This document shows, piece after piece, positions 12,405-25,499 of a stretch of DNA of 64,000 nt. Both the position numbers and the translations under genes were made by a program. Numbering within the stretch: the first letter of the stretch is position 1; each line of letters opens with the position of its first letter. The notes below the pieces were generated by a model, which saw only the letters and a list, made by a program, of their open reading frames with translations, was not told where the DNA came from and searched no databases. The DNA comes from Pinus tabuliformis (taxonomy: Eukaryota > Streptophyta > Pinopsida > Pinales > Pinaceae): positions 946,800,327-946,864,326 of the forward strand of contig CM062817.1 in the NCBI GenBank assembly GCA_031772625.1. Direction: 5' to 3'.

Positions 12405-12416
12405 TCACCCCCTACT
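12405..12416 (-). promoter_or_regulatory. D polypurine tract
   Basis: The minus strand reads AGTAGGGGGTGA immediately before the LTR start TGATAAGCC, the canonical place for plus-strand priming in gypsy elements. Confidence 0.8.
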
Positions 12417-14100
12417 GAAAGTGTTTCTCATCCTCTGAGCAACTTAGTGGATCTAGTAGCCTCTCTGAAATCTTATGCTTTTGTTGTGGTCTTTCCTTCT
12501 TGTTTATAGCAACCTACATTCTTGTATCCTTCTTCCCACTGATATTCTCTAATCTTCAAGCTATGTGGCAATGTTTTCCATCTCCTTTAGTAGGAATGTA
12601 TATTATCATTTCTTAGCAGCCTAAACATATCCTCAAAATGTGTACTTGCTTGCCCTTGGGCAGCAAGATATCTAAGTGTTAGCTGAGGATCATTTGAAAT
12701 TAGATTATGGGTGCTGATTACGGTCATGGGAATTGATTGTTTAGCTACTTCTCTATCCTTGAAGCCACTTAGTTATGTTTTTCTTACTGCTCTTTCTTTT
12801 TCATTTTAATGCCTTCTTATTCTTCTATTTCAACATCACGTTTCTTTGTATTAGTGTCTTCTTTATCCATTTCATCCCCATCTAGCTCTGTGTCTTCTTC
12901 TTCTTGTTTTGCCTCTTCCTCACTAAAAAAAGGACTAACACCATAGATGAAGGTTTTGATGTCATGCTCTGCTGGTAAGTCATTGAATATTGTCCATGTT
13001 ATAGGGATCCTGAGGTTTTGGAGGGCATCCTCAATGAGGATTGTGATTAACCCATGGTGAAATTAACTGTTGGGAATTTCCTTTCTTTTCTTTTCTGCTG
13101 GAGTCCATAAGTGATTGCATCAGAGAATAGGGTATGTTGAGGCTTTGATGAACTAGTGTTTCTACCCCAAATATTAATTATTTAAGTATTCTAAAATGGT
13201 AGCCATAAACAATATTGTATCTACCTTTGCATGAGATATACTTGATGAGCATTTTTCTTGTGACGCTTGAAGAGGAAATGAGAAAACTCTTGAGAAAATT
13301 GAGTTTCTTTTGTATGTAATCCACTAGCCTCTTTTCTAAGAGGAAAATGTCCACTGTTTTACTTACAAACCAACTACCTCTTAACCTTTACAACTTTTGA
13401 TCAAATGATATATATATGTGTGAGTGAGCAGGATGCTTACATGTTGCCTTAATGCCACACTATAATGGTCAATGATCAGAGGTGACGTTGATGGTCATTC
13501 TTCTTCCTCCTCTGTTGTCTGCTCATCATGTCTATGACTATAGATATGATGTTGTTGAATGGACAGAGGGAGTAGGAGCATGTGTGAAGGCATGGATGAT
13601 GGTAATGGATGAGGTGAGCGGTACTTGTAGAAAACATAGTTTTCACCTAAATTGGAGCAATGAAGTGAAAAACAATTGAATTTATGGAGGGATGCATGGT
13701 AAGGAGTGGAGGCGATGAACATATCTGAGGCATGGCACTCTTTGGATCTTCTCTTTTCTCCCTGATTGTCTTTCTCATTCTCCTGCAAATAACAATTATG
13801 TTTTTTTTCCTTTTTCTCTTATTATATATTTAAAAAAAAAAAAAACCTAGGTTACCCTAGAGACTTTTTCATCCTAGATATTTTTCTTGGGTGCCTCAAG
13901 CAAGGTTTTCATCCAGGGATCTTCCTTTTCTTTCCATTTTTCTCATCCTTGGGCGACCTCATGGAGGTTTTCAACCCAAAGATGGGACTCAGGCGCCTCA
14001 TGGAGGTTTTCACCTGAATCCTTATTCTGTTTTTTCTTTTTCAATGACTTAATGGGGGAGGAGCTAAAAATTGCTCCACCATCATCACTGTCTTATTGAT
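12417..14100 (-). other. D region between integrase and 3' LTR
   Basis: No domain is recognised. A minus-strand acidic stretch (E/D-rich) lies at about 12840-12960, a short A/T homopolymer pair near 13801-13850, and a plus-strand phrase on GGTTTTCA... recurs two or three times at 13890-14015. Athila-lineage elements often carry an env-like region at this place, but no transmembrane segment or signal peptide could be recognised. Confidence 0.4.
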
Positions 14101-14109
14101 AATTTCAAT

Positions 14110-15320
14110 GAACTTTTGTTTAGATAAAGGCCTCTTATACATTTTCAGTCTATGTCCATTAACTAGTAATGGAATGGCTTCTTCATCTATAGTTCTGATC
14201 TACAGTGAACCGTTGTCATGGCATCTTTCCACCACATAAGGTCTGAGCCATATTGTCCTTAGCCTACCCTTGAAGTCTTTATATCTAGAGTCATATAACA
14301 CAGCCCAGTATCCTTGAAATTTCTTCATCTTAATGTGCTTTTCATGCCAAATGTTCCTCTAAAGCTGAACTATCTCTGTATGGAGGAGGGCCTACATTCT
14401 AAATTCATAGAAGCCATTCAAATGGAATAGTCTTTCTTTCTTTGCATGACTAAGATCCAGATCTAGTTGGGATACCATCCTAAATTTATTATATTCCAAT
14501 TCAGTGGAAAACAAAGCCTTCTTCCCATAGACCAACTCATAGTGTGTAAATCCGATGGTGGTCTTCCATGTTGTATTATAGGCCTAGGTGGCCTCAACTA
14601 GTCTTTTTTCCCAATCCTTTCTGCTACTATTCACCACCTTGGTTAGGATGTTCTCTAGTGCTCTGTTGGTCACCTCCACTTGACCATTAGCTTGTGGATA
14701 ATAATGACTAGAGGTCCTATGCTTGATTTTGTGATGCTTGAGAAGTTCCTCAATCATGTTGGAGGTAAACTGATTGCCTTGATCTGTGACTAGCTCTCTC
14801 AGCCACCCAAATTTGTAGAATACATTCTCCTTTAGGAACTCAACCACCTTTTCTTCTATTGTTGCCTTGATTTCTTTGGTTTCGGCCCACTTAGTCAAGT
14901 AACCAATGCACACAATAATGTGTTATTTTTTCTTTGAAGGAGGATTGATAGGCCCAATGAAGTCCATGCCCCACTTGTCAAATGGCTCAAAAGTCATTGT
15001 AGGGCCATTTCATCTCTTGGCATAGGCTTTCCCATCCTCTAGCACCAATGACACTGACTAATGTACTTCCTCACATCTTGATGAAGAGTAGGCCAATAAT
15101 AGCCTACTCGCAACACTTTAAATGTTGTCCTCTTGGCTGCAAAGTGACCTCCACAAGGCCCATCATGACGGGCCAGAAGGATGTCAAAGACTTCCTCTTC
15201 CCTTACACATCTTCTCAAGATTTGATCTGGGCCAAGTTTGAATATATTTCCCCCAATCTAGGTGAAGAGGGAAATTTTCCTAATTATCGTGCTCTTTTCT
15301 CTAGAGGGCAAGTTTGGTGG
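14110..15320 (-). pseudogene. D integrase
   Basis: The catalytic core is at 14584-14913, with LVTDQGNQFTSNMI, HHKIKHRTSSHYYPQANGQV and the following glutamate, matching the D,D-35-E region. Upstream (about 14930-15240) is the zinc-binding HHCC region with GYYWPT-like sequence. Downstream (about 14110-14580) is the C-terminal part, with a WAVLYDSRYKDFKGRLRT stretch and LLVNGHRLKMYKRPLSK. The enzyme would join element cDNA to host DNA. Broken. Confidence 0.8.
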
Positions 15321-15329
15321 GAATTTTGG

Positions 15330-16753
15330 TGATACCAAATAGTTTGCTATATCAAAAAACCATGGGGAGAGCACTGAAATAGAAAACAAATGTTCATCTG
15401 GTAACTAATCATCCACCATTCCTTCTTCACTTGCAGGTAGATTCATTCTAGACAAAAAATCAACAACAACATTTTTGTTACTATGCTTATCAACAATAGT
15501 TAGATCAAACAACTATATAAAGGTAACCATCTTATGATTCTAGCATTTCTATTTTGTTTGTTCATCAAATATTTAATTCAATCATGATCAATATGCACAA
15601 ATTTTTGATAGCCTGTAATGTAATTCCTAAACTTGTTCAATGAATGCACAAAAATCGGGAGTTCTTTTTCAGTCACAATGTAATTTAAGTCAACATTTGA
15701 CTGGTTTTTACTGGTAAAATAGATGGCATAAGGCAATTTCTCCTCTACCTGACCTAAGGCTACTCCTATGGCTTTATGTGAGGCATCAACATGGATATGA
15801 AAGGGGAGGGGCTAGTTTGGGCCTATAAGGATTGGTAAAGTGGTTAATTTACCCTTTAGAATGTCTAGAGCCTCTTGACAACTCTTTGACCATATAAATT
15901 TAGAATCTTTGGCCAATAATCCAAACAAAGGAGAGGCTAACCTGCTAAAGTCCTTTATGAACCTTCTGTAGTATCCAGCTAGCCCTAAAAAACTCCTAAC
16001 ATATCTTTGCTTTTGTGGAGGTGGGACCCTTTGAATTATTGCTATTTTTTTTGGGTCCACCTGCAGTCCTTGTTGAGGTATGGAATGACCTAGCACGGTC
16101 CCATCAATCATTAAAAATTCACATTTTTCTAGATTGAGGGACAGGTTCATTTCAACGCATTTGCATAATAATTTTCCTAGGTTAGTGAGGGATTCTTTTA
16201 AATCATAGCCATAAGGTGTAAAATCATCCATATAGATTTCCACAGTGTCATGCACTAGTTTAGCAAAAAATACTCAAGGTTGCTCTCTGGAAAGTGGCAA
16301 GAGCATTGCATAGGCTAAGTGGAAGGAACCTATAGGAAAAATTCCCCAAGGATAGGTGAATGTGGTCTTATCTTGGTCTTCTACGAAGATTTGGATTTGG
16401 TTGTACCCATTGAATCCTTCTAGGAAAGAAAAGAACTTCTTCCCTACCAGGTCATCTAGCACTTGGTCAATGAAGGGTAAGGGAAAATGATCCTTTTTTG
16501 TGGCTTTGTTCAGCTCCCTATAATTGACACAATTCCTCCACTTCCAATTTTTCTTGGGAACTAACATTAAAGGAGAGACCCACTCACTATCAGAGATAGG
16601 GTAAATGAACCCTGCATCTAACAATTTTTGCAGTTTTTCCTTGACTATGTGTTTAAGGGTTGGATTCATCCTTCTTTGTGGTTGCCTAATCGGTTTACAA
16701 CCTTCCTTGATGTATATGTTGTGAGTACACATTGAGGGGTTTACTCCCTTCAT
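15330..16753 (-). pseudogene. D reverse transcriptase and RNase H
   Basis: RT spans about 15812-16753: KEGCKPIRQPQRRMNPTLKH, VPKKNWKWRNCVNYRELNKA, then FHLAYAM and the catalytic YMDD in VEIYMDDFTPYG. The thumb shows GLQVDPKKIAIIQ and FLGLAGYYRRFIKDFSRLA. RNase H follows at about 15540-15800 with an HIDASHKAIGVALGQ-type stretch. The motif order is typical of Ty3/gypsy, and the N-terminal wording is Athila-like. Broken. Confidence 0.85.
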
Positions 16754-16932
16754 TTCCTTTTAGCTCCAAGCAAAGGCTTCTAGGTTCTCTCTCAACACAT
16801 TGCATAGTTGTTCCTCTTCTAAAGTAGAAAGAGATGGATTAATCTTCAAGGTTCTCTTTGGGAAAAATTCTATGTTTTCGACTCAGATTAGGTTGGAAGC
16901 AGCCAAGCGTAAGTCAATTTCATGATTGTTCA
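16754..16932 (-). other. D linker between protease and RT, cut by insertion C
   Basis: Worn minus-strand coding sequence without a clear domain. It ends at GTTCA (16928-16932), the target duplication of C; D resumes at 45678. Confidence 0.6.
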
Positions 16933-17039
16933 TGTTATCACCTAGATTGAACCTCAAGCTAAAGGAAGAGAATGCAAGGGTAACCACAAACCACGCTTAG
17001 CAAAGTAGCTAGCCCTACTAAGCCAGGAGATGGCTCTCT

Positions 17040-18276
17040 TGATGCAGGAGCATAAGAATTGAAGACAAATTCAAAGAATTATTCCAAAAATACAAAAATA
17101 ATATACAAGCAAAGGAGTGGGATCCTTTAGCCATCAATTTCCATGTTTCTCTACTTAAGCATAGAGCTAGAACATAGGATTTGATAATGATGTAATAAGT
17201 TTTAGTTAGTTAGCTATAGTGGAGATTATCGAGGAGAATGCCTCACATAACAAATAGGGTTAATAAATTTTGGCCTTTGAATTAGGATTTGGTTGTTAGG
17301 ATGAACCAGTACTTATGTAATTTTCACACTATTGTAAAGGGATTTTGATTGTTGAAGGAATTTCGCTTTCCTGGAGTGAATCCAGTAGATTGGGAAATTT
17401 TAGCTTCTATGTATGGGGATGAGAAATTATTTTTCAAATCTCGAAGGATGAACTCCTTCAAAATCTCCATGTTATTGTGAAATTCATAGTTTAAATGGTG
17501 TTCTGCGAGATTGAATGAAATAGTGTTGACTGTGTTAAATTCTGTGTTCTTTTAAATATGTTTCTTGTGAAGTTTGAGTGTGTGGAATGGATGGTCAAGA
17601 TCAGTGGAGAGGATGGTCGAGATTAGCCGAGGAAGACCAAAGATGCTATGGCATGAAGATTTAACTTAGACCGTTAGGTCTTAGTTGAGAGAGATCAAAG
17701 GTGTTCTCGCGTGGAAGTTGACTAATGGTTATCGAGCCGAAGTGGGTTTCGAGAAAACCACAAGTGGTTATTGGGTAGAACAAAGGTCATAAGTAGTATT
17801 TTTTGATTGGGTCTGATTCCATACATATTGCAACATGTAGTAGAGAGGAGAGGAGAGAAACTACTTATCGGGTGGGTTTAAGGTGTGCAAGTCTCTTGGC
17901 CGATATTCATTTGAACCATTAGATCTGGCAGAGAAAGATCAACAGTTGACAGAAGAGGAGCAGGTTCGAGGTCGGGGGAAGCGTTGTGACCATTGGATTT
18001 TAATAGATCAATGATGAAGAAGTGTCGAGGGGTTTAGAAGGCGAATTTCAAATTTTGTTAAGCTATGGTTTATATTACGATCGGGTCTGGGCTAGTGGAG
18101 GTTTAGCAGTACTCTGTGGTTTTTAGAGGAGGCTGTTAACTTAGTAGAAGCTCTAAGGTTAGAAGTGGATGATAGAGAGCCCATTAGACCAGTAATTACA
18201 CCCGCCAATAGAAGTAGAAGGTATAATTTCACAGTTTGGCAGATTGTCACTCTTGCCTGTACCTAGACTGCCATCA
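17040..18276 (+). repeat. A 5' LTR
   Basis: Starts TGATGCAGGAGC, ends ACTGCCATCA, and aligns throughout with 22891-24121. Confidence 0.9.
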
Positions 18277-18280
18277 TTAG

Positions 18281-18292
18281 TGGTATCAGAGC
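18281..18292 (+). promoter_or_regulatory. A primer-binding site (initiator Met tRNA type)
   Basis: TGGTATCAGAGC four bases after the 5' LTR end is the standard complement of the plant initiator methionine tRNA 3' end. Confidence 0.85.
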
Positions 18293-18408
18293 AACCTGTT
18301 GACAATAAATTGAATCTCAAAAGCAAGAGAAGGAAATCCAATATGGTTTTTAGAGTTGGAAGGGGACGAGGACATGGTTGAAGAGGAAGACCAGTTGCAA
18401 ATGCTGAG

Positions 18409-19338
18409 GTGATGGAAGCTATGCAACAGATGCAGGCTAGATTAGAAGCATTAACAGCAGGTAGAAATATAGATGATGGAGATGTTAGTGAGCCGGAGGT
18501 TGAAACCGAAGAAGAGGAGGAAACTATAGCAGTTACTCCTAAGATGAGATTCTTCCAATCAGTGTTGAGATCCACATTTAGGCCAAAAACTGAGTTTTCA
18601 ATATATGTAGGAGGATTGAATCCAGAAGAATTGATAGACTGGATTAATGGCATGGATAAATTCTTTGATTATGAAGAAACAAAAGATGAGAAGAAAGTAA
18701 AGTTTGTTGTCACCAAGCTAAAGGGACATGCAGCACTTTGGTGGGATGGAGTGCAGGTAGAAAGAAAGAGTCTTGGCAAGCAACCACTCAAAAATTGGAA
18801 TAGGATGGTAGCAAAGATAAGAGGTAAGTTCCTACCAAGTAATTATCAACAAACCTTGTTCAGACAGATGCAAAATCTTAGACATAGGTGTATGATAGAA
18901 TATACAGACGAATTCTATAAGGTAAGTATAAGAGCTGGACAAACTCAGGATATAGATGAGAAGGTGGGTAGATATGTGGATGGTCTTAGGATGGACATTC
19001 AGGATGAGATAAGTATATTGTCTCCTAAAATTGTAGAAGAAGCTTATCAAGTGGTACTGAAGGCTGAAGAAAAACTCATGAGGAAGATGTTTTCTAGAGG
19101 AAGAGGTACTTTCCAAGGAAAAGGAAGTCAACATTGTAGAGGAAGATCTACAACACCTAAATATGGAGCTAGCAACAACTCAACCCAACATGCAACCATA
19201 GGAGGTGATGCAGGTGGTAGAGGAATTTTTTCTAGAGGAAGAGGAGGCAGAGGCAGAGGAGGAGAAGTAAGATGTTACAAATGTAACAAACTAGGACACA
19301 GAGCTTTTGAGTGCCTAGAGAATGTAGAAACAAGTTAG
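18409..19338 (+). CDS. A gag (open stretch of 309 codons)
   Basis: The reading frame has an acidic N-terminal part with EVETEEEEETIAV, then the gag core: ELIDWINGMDKFFDYEETKD, KLKGHAALWWDGVQVERKSL and a YTDEFYKVSIRAGQ segment. An RG-rich linker (SRGRGGRGRGGE) precedes one CCHC zinc knuckle, CYKCNKLGHRAFEC, near the C-terminus. Gag assembles the particle and binds RNA through the knuckle. Its place right after the primer site and the W-W-D core are typical of chromoviruses. Confidence 0.85.
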   Translation: MMEAMQQMQARLEALTAGRNIDDGDVSEPEVETEEEEETIAVTPKMRFFQSVLRSTFRPKTEFSIYVGGLNPEELIDWINGMDKFFDYEETKDEKKVKFVVTKLKGHAALWWDGVQVERKSLGKQPLKNWNRMVAKIRGKFLPSNYQQTLFRQMQNLRHRCMIEYTDEFYKVSIRAGQTQDIDEKVGRYVDGLRMDIQDEISILSPKIVEEAYQVVLKAEEKLMRKMFSRGRGTFQGKGSQHCRGRSTTPKYGASNNSTQHATIGGDAGGRGIFSRGRGGRGRGGEVRCYKCNKLGHRAFECLENVETS

Positions 19339-19380
19339 AGGAATGAAATTGTTACTAAAGTTGAAGAAGAAGCAACAACA

Positions 19381-19860
19381 ATGATAGAAGAAGAAGATGT
19401 ACCAGAGAGAGGAGAACCTTTGGTAGTCAATAAATTTTTTCTCAAGTCAGCAAAGGAGATAGTTGAACCATCACAAAGAAATACTTTGTTAAGAATAATT
19501 TTTAAGGTTCAAGGGAAATTTTGTCAGATGATCATTGATAGTGGATGCACTGATAATTTGGTCTCTACAAAAGTGGTGGAGAAATCGAAGTATAAGACAA
19601 TGAGACATCCAACACCTTACAAGATGTCATGGTTACAAAAGGGACATCAGTTGTTAGTGAATGAACAATGTGAAGTGGAGTTGCAGTTGGGAAAATATAA
19701 GGATAAAATTGTATGTGATGTGATGCCCATGGATGTGTGTCACATATTTCTTGGGAGACCTTGGCAATATGACAGAGGAGCTATGCATGATGGGAAAAGA
19801 AACACCTACAATTTTGGTAAAGATGGTGTCAATCATACATTGCTGCCTATGGGAGAATAG
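19381..19860 (+). pseudogene. A protease region
   Basis: The aspartic protease signature IIDSGCTDNLVS lies at about 19530-19565, followed by the LGRPWQYD motif at about 19750-19775 near the end of the domain. Retropepsins cut the polyprotein. It lies just downstream of gag. Confidence 0.8.
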
Positions 19861-19977
19861 GATGCATCAGGAAAGACGACTGATCCAAAAAATCTATTAC
19901 TAGGAGGAAAGGAATACTTACAACAAATAGAAGGACATGAGGTAAATTTTGCTGTAATTTGCAAGCCCAAAGTAATA

Positions 19978-21300
19978 ATGATTTCTTCTAATGTTTCTGA
20001 TTTACACATTGAAATTCAAGAAATGTTGGACAACTATTGTGATATAATTGTTGATGATTTACCTAATGAGTTACCACCCATTAGAATAATTAGCCATCAT
20101 ATATATTTGATTCTTGGAGAAAATATACCAAACAAAGTAGCTTATAGAATGACTCCCACCGAAAATGAAGAGGTTAGAAAGCAGGTTCACGAAATGCTTG
20201 ACAAAAGACTAATCAGAGAAATTTTGAGGTCTTGTGCAGTACCAATAGTGTTAAGTCCAAGGAAAGTTGGAGGTTGGAGAATGTGTACTGATTCAAGAGC
20301 CATCAATGAAATCACAATTAGGTATAGATTTCCTTTACCTAGAATTGAAGATTTGATGGATTGTTTGAGTGGAACAAAGTATTTTACAAAACTATATCTT
20401 AAGAGTGGATATCATTAGATAATGATAAGATAAGGGGATGAGTGGAAAACTACTTTTAAGACAAATGAAGGATTGTATGAATGAAGAGTAATGCCTTTTG
20501 GGTTTTCAATTGCACCAAGTACATTTATGAGACTCATGAATGAAGTTCTTGAAGAGTTTATTGGTAAATTTGTAATATTATATCTCGACGATATATTAGT
20601 TTTCAATAGGTCTAAGGAGGAGCACATGAGGCATATGAATTATGCCTTACAAAGGTTACAATAAGAGAAATTATTGTTGAATTTTAAGAAATGTTAATTC
20701 ATGAAAGAGGAATTAGTTTATTTGGGTTTTTTTATTTCCACTGAAGGATTGAAGATGGATCTAGAAAAGACCAAGGCAATCATGTAGTGGCCTTCATCTA
20801 AAAGTATCTTTGAGGTAAGAAGTTTTCATGGTCTTGCTAGTTTTTATAGGAAATTCATAAAGAATTTTAGTAAGATCAATGCTCCTATTGTTGAGACTAT
20901 AAAAAAGGATAAACAACCATTTAGATGGAATGCTGAAGTAGAAAAGAATTTTCAGCTGTTGAAGAAGAAGATCACTGAAAAACCTATTTTGGTTCTAACT
21001 GCTTTTAGTAAACCTTTCCAAGTGAAATGTGATGCCAGTGGAGAAGCTATTGGAGGTGTTTTAAGTCAGGAAGATAGACCTATAGCGTACTTTAGTGAAA
21101 AGATGAATGATTCAATGAAGAAGTAATCTTCTTATGATAAAGAATTTTATGCAATTGTGCAGACATTGAAGAATTGGAGACAATATCTAATGTCAAAAGT
21201 GCTCATACTTTATTCAGATAACCATGCATTACAGTATATTATGCAGAAGCTAGAGCTTAACTAGAAACATGCCAAATGGGTAGAGTATCTTCAAGGTTTC
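19978..21300 (+). pseudogene. A reverse transcriptase and RNase H
   Basis: RT motifs in order: NKVAYRMTPTENEEVRKQV, VGGWRMCTDSRAINEIT, FPLPRIEDLMDCLSGTKYF, then the catalytic YLDDIL at about 20580-20600. The thumb has FHGLASFYRKFIKNFS at about 20825-20870. RNase H starts near 21005 with a KCDASGEAIGGVLSQE stretch and continues through YDKEFYAIVQTLKNWRQYL. Broken. Confidence 0.85.
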
Positions 21301-21309
21301 CATTTTGTC

Positions 21310-22870
21310 TTGAAGCATATAAATGGCCAATCAAACAATGTTGTTGATTCTTTAAGTAGTAGAAAGACATTATTTCAAGAGAGTCAAATTCAAGTGTTGG
21401 GTTTTGATTTTCTTAAAGAATTGTATGCGAAATATTTAGATTTTAAAGAGGCATTTGGAGCTTGTAAGAATCTTGTTTTGGTGGATAGGAATAAATGGTT
21501 GGGTTATTTCTTACAAGATGGATTGTTGTTTAAGAGAAATCAACTGTGCATACCAAATTGTTCTATGAGGGAGAACTTAATCAAAGAGAAACATAGTGGT
21601 GTACTTGCAGGACATTTAGGTATAGATAAGACTTATGAGCAATTGAATAGATTTTATTTCTGGCCGAAAATGAGATATGAAGTCGAAAAGTATGTGAAAA
21701 CTTGCAAAGTTAGTCAATATGCAAAGAGAAGAAGCGAAAACATAGGTTTGTATGTTCCATTACCAATTCCAAATAGGCCTTGGGATATGGTAAGTATGGA
21801 TTTTGTTTTGGGCTTACCAAAGACTCAAAGAGGAAATGATTCAATTTTTGTTGTAGTGGACAGATCTTCAAAAATGGCACATTTTATTCCATGTTATAAG
21901 ACTACTCATGCTACTCACATTGCTAATTTGTTTTTCAAGGAGATTTTAAGATTACATGGGTTGCCTAAGAGTATTGTCTTAGACAGGGATTCCAAATTTG
22001 TTAGACATTTTCGGGGACACTATGGAAAAAGTTGGCAACCAAACTAAGTTTTATTTCTACCTATCATCCACAAACTAATGGACAAAGTGAAGTTGTGAAC
22101 AAGAGTTTAGGCAATCTTTTGAGTCTTACTACAAAAAATCCAAAGCAATGGGATCAAGTATTGGCATAGGCTGAATATGCATATAATGATTCACCTAAAA
22201 AGAGTAAAGAGCAGAGTCCTTTCCATATATTTATGGAATACATCCAAGAGGAGTGTTTGAGTTAAGAAATGTGGAAAAAGATGAGATGAGAAGTGTAGAG
22301 GGAGAAGATTTTGCTTCAGAAATACAAGAAATACATGAACAGGTGAAACAATAGCTTCAAGATAGCAACATCAAGTACAGAAATGGAGTAGACATGAGAA
22401 GAAGAGAAGTGAACTTTGATGTTGGAGATTTGGTTTTAGCACATCTAAGGAAGGAAAGATTTCCAAAGAGGGAGTATAACAAATTGAAGTTCAAGAAAAT
22501 TGGACCATGCAGAACATGAGGAAATTTTTTGCAAATGAATATGAAATTGAATTACCCCTTAATGTTGGAATATCACCAATTTTCAATGTTGCTAATCTGT
22601 ACAAGTATGAAGGTGAAATTGCAAATGATACAAAAGAAGACAAAGAGGCACAAGAAATTGATTGGGTAAAATAGTTACCTACAACAAAGGAATTACAACC
22701 AAAAATGATTTTAGACAAGAAAGTGTTCAAGAAAACCAGAGGACAAGATTACTTTCAGTATTTGGTCAAATGGAAGGATCAACCGATTGCTGAAGCTACT
22801 TAGGTAACAAAAAACATGCTATAGAAATTGGACAGTTTTGTGGAAGAGCTCATGGATAGGATCCCATGAA
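21310..22870 (+). pseudogene. A integrase with chromodomain
   Basis: A long open part at 21310-22047 shows the zinc-binding region (GHLGIDKTYEQLNRFYFWPK, then C...C) and the core start (PWDMVSMDFVLGLPKTQRG, VVVDRSSKMAHFIPC, IVLDRDSKF). Core and C-terminal sequence continue to about 22520. At about 22730-22800 a chromodomain-like segment follows, with YFQYLVKWKDQPIAEAT. In chromoviruses this domain steers integration toward marked chromatin; A sits inside another element in keeping with that habit. Broken. Confidence 0.8.
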
Positions 22871-22890
22871 GAATTTTGTCCTCATGAGTC

Positions 22891-24121
22891 TGATGCAGGA
22901 GCATAAGACTTGAAGACAAATTCAAAGAGTTATTCCAAAAATACAAAAAAATCTACAAGCAAAGAAGTGGGATCCTTTACCCGTCAATTTCTATGTTTCT
23001 CTAGTTAAGCATAGAGCTATAATATAGGATTTGATATGTAATAATTTTTAGCTAGTTAGTTGTAGTGGAGATTCTCGAGGAGAATGCCTTGTATAACAGA
23101 GAGGGTTAATAAGTTTTAGCCTTTGAATTAGGATATGGTTGTTAGGATGAACCAATACTTATGTAATTTTCACACTATTGTAAAGGGATTTTGATTGTTG
23201 AAGGAATTTGGCTTTCCTTGAGTGAATCGAGTAGATTGGGAAATTTTAGCTTTTGTGTGTGTGGATGAGAAATTCTCTGTAAAATCTTCAAGGATGAAGT
23301 CCTTTGAAATCTCTGTGTTATTGTGAAATTCATATTTTAAATGGTGTTCTGTGAGATTGAATGAAATAATGTTGACTATGTTAAATTCTATGTTCTTTTA
23401 ACCGTGTTTCTCATGAAATATGAGTGTGTGGAATGAATGGTCGAGATCAGTGGAGTGGACGATCGAGATCAGTGAAGGAAGACCAAAGATGTTGTGGTGT
23501 GAATATTTAACTTGGACTGTTAGATCTCAGTCGAGACAGATCAAAGGTGTTTGCGCACGGAAGTTTACCGACGGTTAATGAGCCGAAGTGGGTTTGGAGA
23601 AAACCACAAGTGGTTATCAGGCGAAAGAAAGGGCATAAGTAATATTTTCCGATTGGTTATGATTCCATACATATCACGACACGTAGTAGAGAGGAGAGGA
23701 GAGAAACCACTTATCGGGCAGGTTTGAGGTGCGCAAGTGTCCTGGCCGATATTCATTTGAATTATTAGATCTAACCGAGCAAGATCAATGGTTGACAGAT
23801 GAGGATCAAGTTCGAGGTCGGGGGAAGAGTTGTGACCATTGGATCTTAATAGATCAACAGTGAAGAAGTGCCGACAGGTTTAGAAGGCAGATTTCAAATT
23901 TTGTTAACCTATGGTTGATATTCCGTTGGGTCTGAGCTAGTGGAGGTTTAGTAGTACTCTGTGGTTTTTATAGGAGGCTGCTAACTTAGTAGAAGCTCTA
24001 AGGTTAGAAGTGGATGAAAGAGAACCTATTAGACCAGAAATTACACCCACCAATAGAAGTAGAAGCTATAATTCCATAGTTTTGGAGATTGTCACTCCTA
24101 CCTGTACCCAGACTGCCATCA
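22891..24121 (+). repeat. A 3' LTR
   Basis: TGATGCAGGAGC to CTGCCATCA, 1231 bp, aligned with 17040-18276; no obvious polypurine tract precedes it. Confidence 0.9.
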
Positions 24122-25499
24122 TCTTTCCATAAGGATCTCATCCAAGATCACTAGATCAAGAAAATGATATTAAGCTAGGTATAGTAGCACAAGGTTTGAT
24201 TTGATTTTGACAGGTTTTGCTGGATCAAGAGGAGCCAAACAGTTAGGGAAAGGAAATAAGGTCAAAATTACAAGGTTTTTGATGGGGTAAGGTAGGCACA
24301 AGGCTCAAAACTATAGGGTTTGATGGGTGAAGTTATTCAAGATAGGTGGGGAGGTAGAAATAGCATGTAAGCAACATGGTTGCTTCCTAAAATGAAGAAA
24401 ACATAGACTGTGAATATTTTCCCAAAACAGAGAATAAATATTATGGGTTCTACCTATCAACTTGAAAACATCCCCTTAAAGAGTATGAAATGATGAAATG
24501 GTGTCAAAAATACATTTTAACACATGAAAACATAAGAAAAAATGAATTAAGTATCATACCACATGGATCCCAAAGAAGCAGATCCAACATTTCATTAATC
24601 TCCTTCTACAACTAATACAAATTGATGTCTACTCAAAGCATAAGCATCCAGCTGAGCCCAATTCTTTACAAGGAGAAGGAAGAAGAAGATATATACATTG
24701 ATTCAACCTCCTCCCAACGTCAGGGGTCTAATCCCTAGGATGAGGAACTAATCCATCAAAAACTCAACAAGAAACTGGAATCTAGGTAACCTAACATCTT
24801 GCCTCTAAAAGGGAGGAAACCGATTCATTTGTACTCAAGATAAATTTTGATCTAATGAATCTACATTCTAGTAACTATTATCCATGCTATTTACATGCCT
24901 AGTTACCATTTACATCAGTAAAAAAATCATCCATGAGAGAAAACTCAAAATTACAGTCATGGCACAGTGAAGTGAAAATTCACGATAAAATTGCCCTATG
25001 CGCAGGCCCAAGCTCTATGCGCAACGCTTTTTCCAGGGCCATTTAGGAGGCATTCCAGGTGTCCACATTGGGCCTATAATAGCCTTTTGGATAGCTCCTC
25101 AACTCTACTTTCTAGAACATCTTGAATTTTTCTCATTTGCAGTTCATTTGACCTCTCAAAAATGGATTCTCCCAAGGCTGCTTTTGTGGCTCAAAAAGAA
25201 GGCAGAAAGGTCATTTTTTGGGTGTGTTTTGACCTTTTGGTTGACTAGTTCTACTCGAAATGCTTATAAAATGCACAGGGAAAATGTACACATAATTTTG
25301 AATCCAAAAATTCTGACCATTTCCTCATTGGATTCCCCTAGGAAAAGTGCAGCGGCGGTGGCACTGCACATAGAGCCAAAGTTTCTGTGTCAAAAATTGC
25401 TAAATTCTCCAAAAGGAAAAATTTCTTCAAAGATTACTCAAAATCTATGGAGAACACCACCATCAAGTGTCTTGATTAGCCAAGGAAGCTTTAGCAAGC

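Larger units (their letters stand above)
17040..24121 (+). mobile_element. Element A: chromovirus (Ty3/gypsy)
   Basis: LTRs of 1237 and 1231 bp begin TGATGCAGGAGC and end CTGCCATCA. Target duplication: TCTCT (17035-17039) and TCTTT (24122-24126); the uninterrupted site is preserved in the other C LTR near 41110. Parts in order: LTR, Met-type primer site, gag, protease, RT, RNase H, integrase, chromodomain, LTR. LTRs differ by about 10% by eye. The element keeps all parts but is broken, with several breaks. Confidence 0.9.

Noticed and set aside
18159-18653. Minus-strand open stretch of 164 codons
   Set aside because: It overlaps the A 5' LTR end and gag on the other strand, has low-complexity serine content and no domain; it is a shadow of A.
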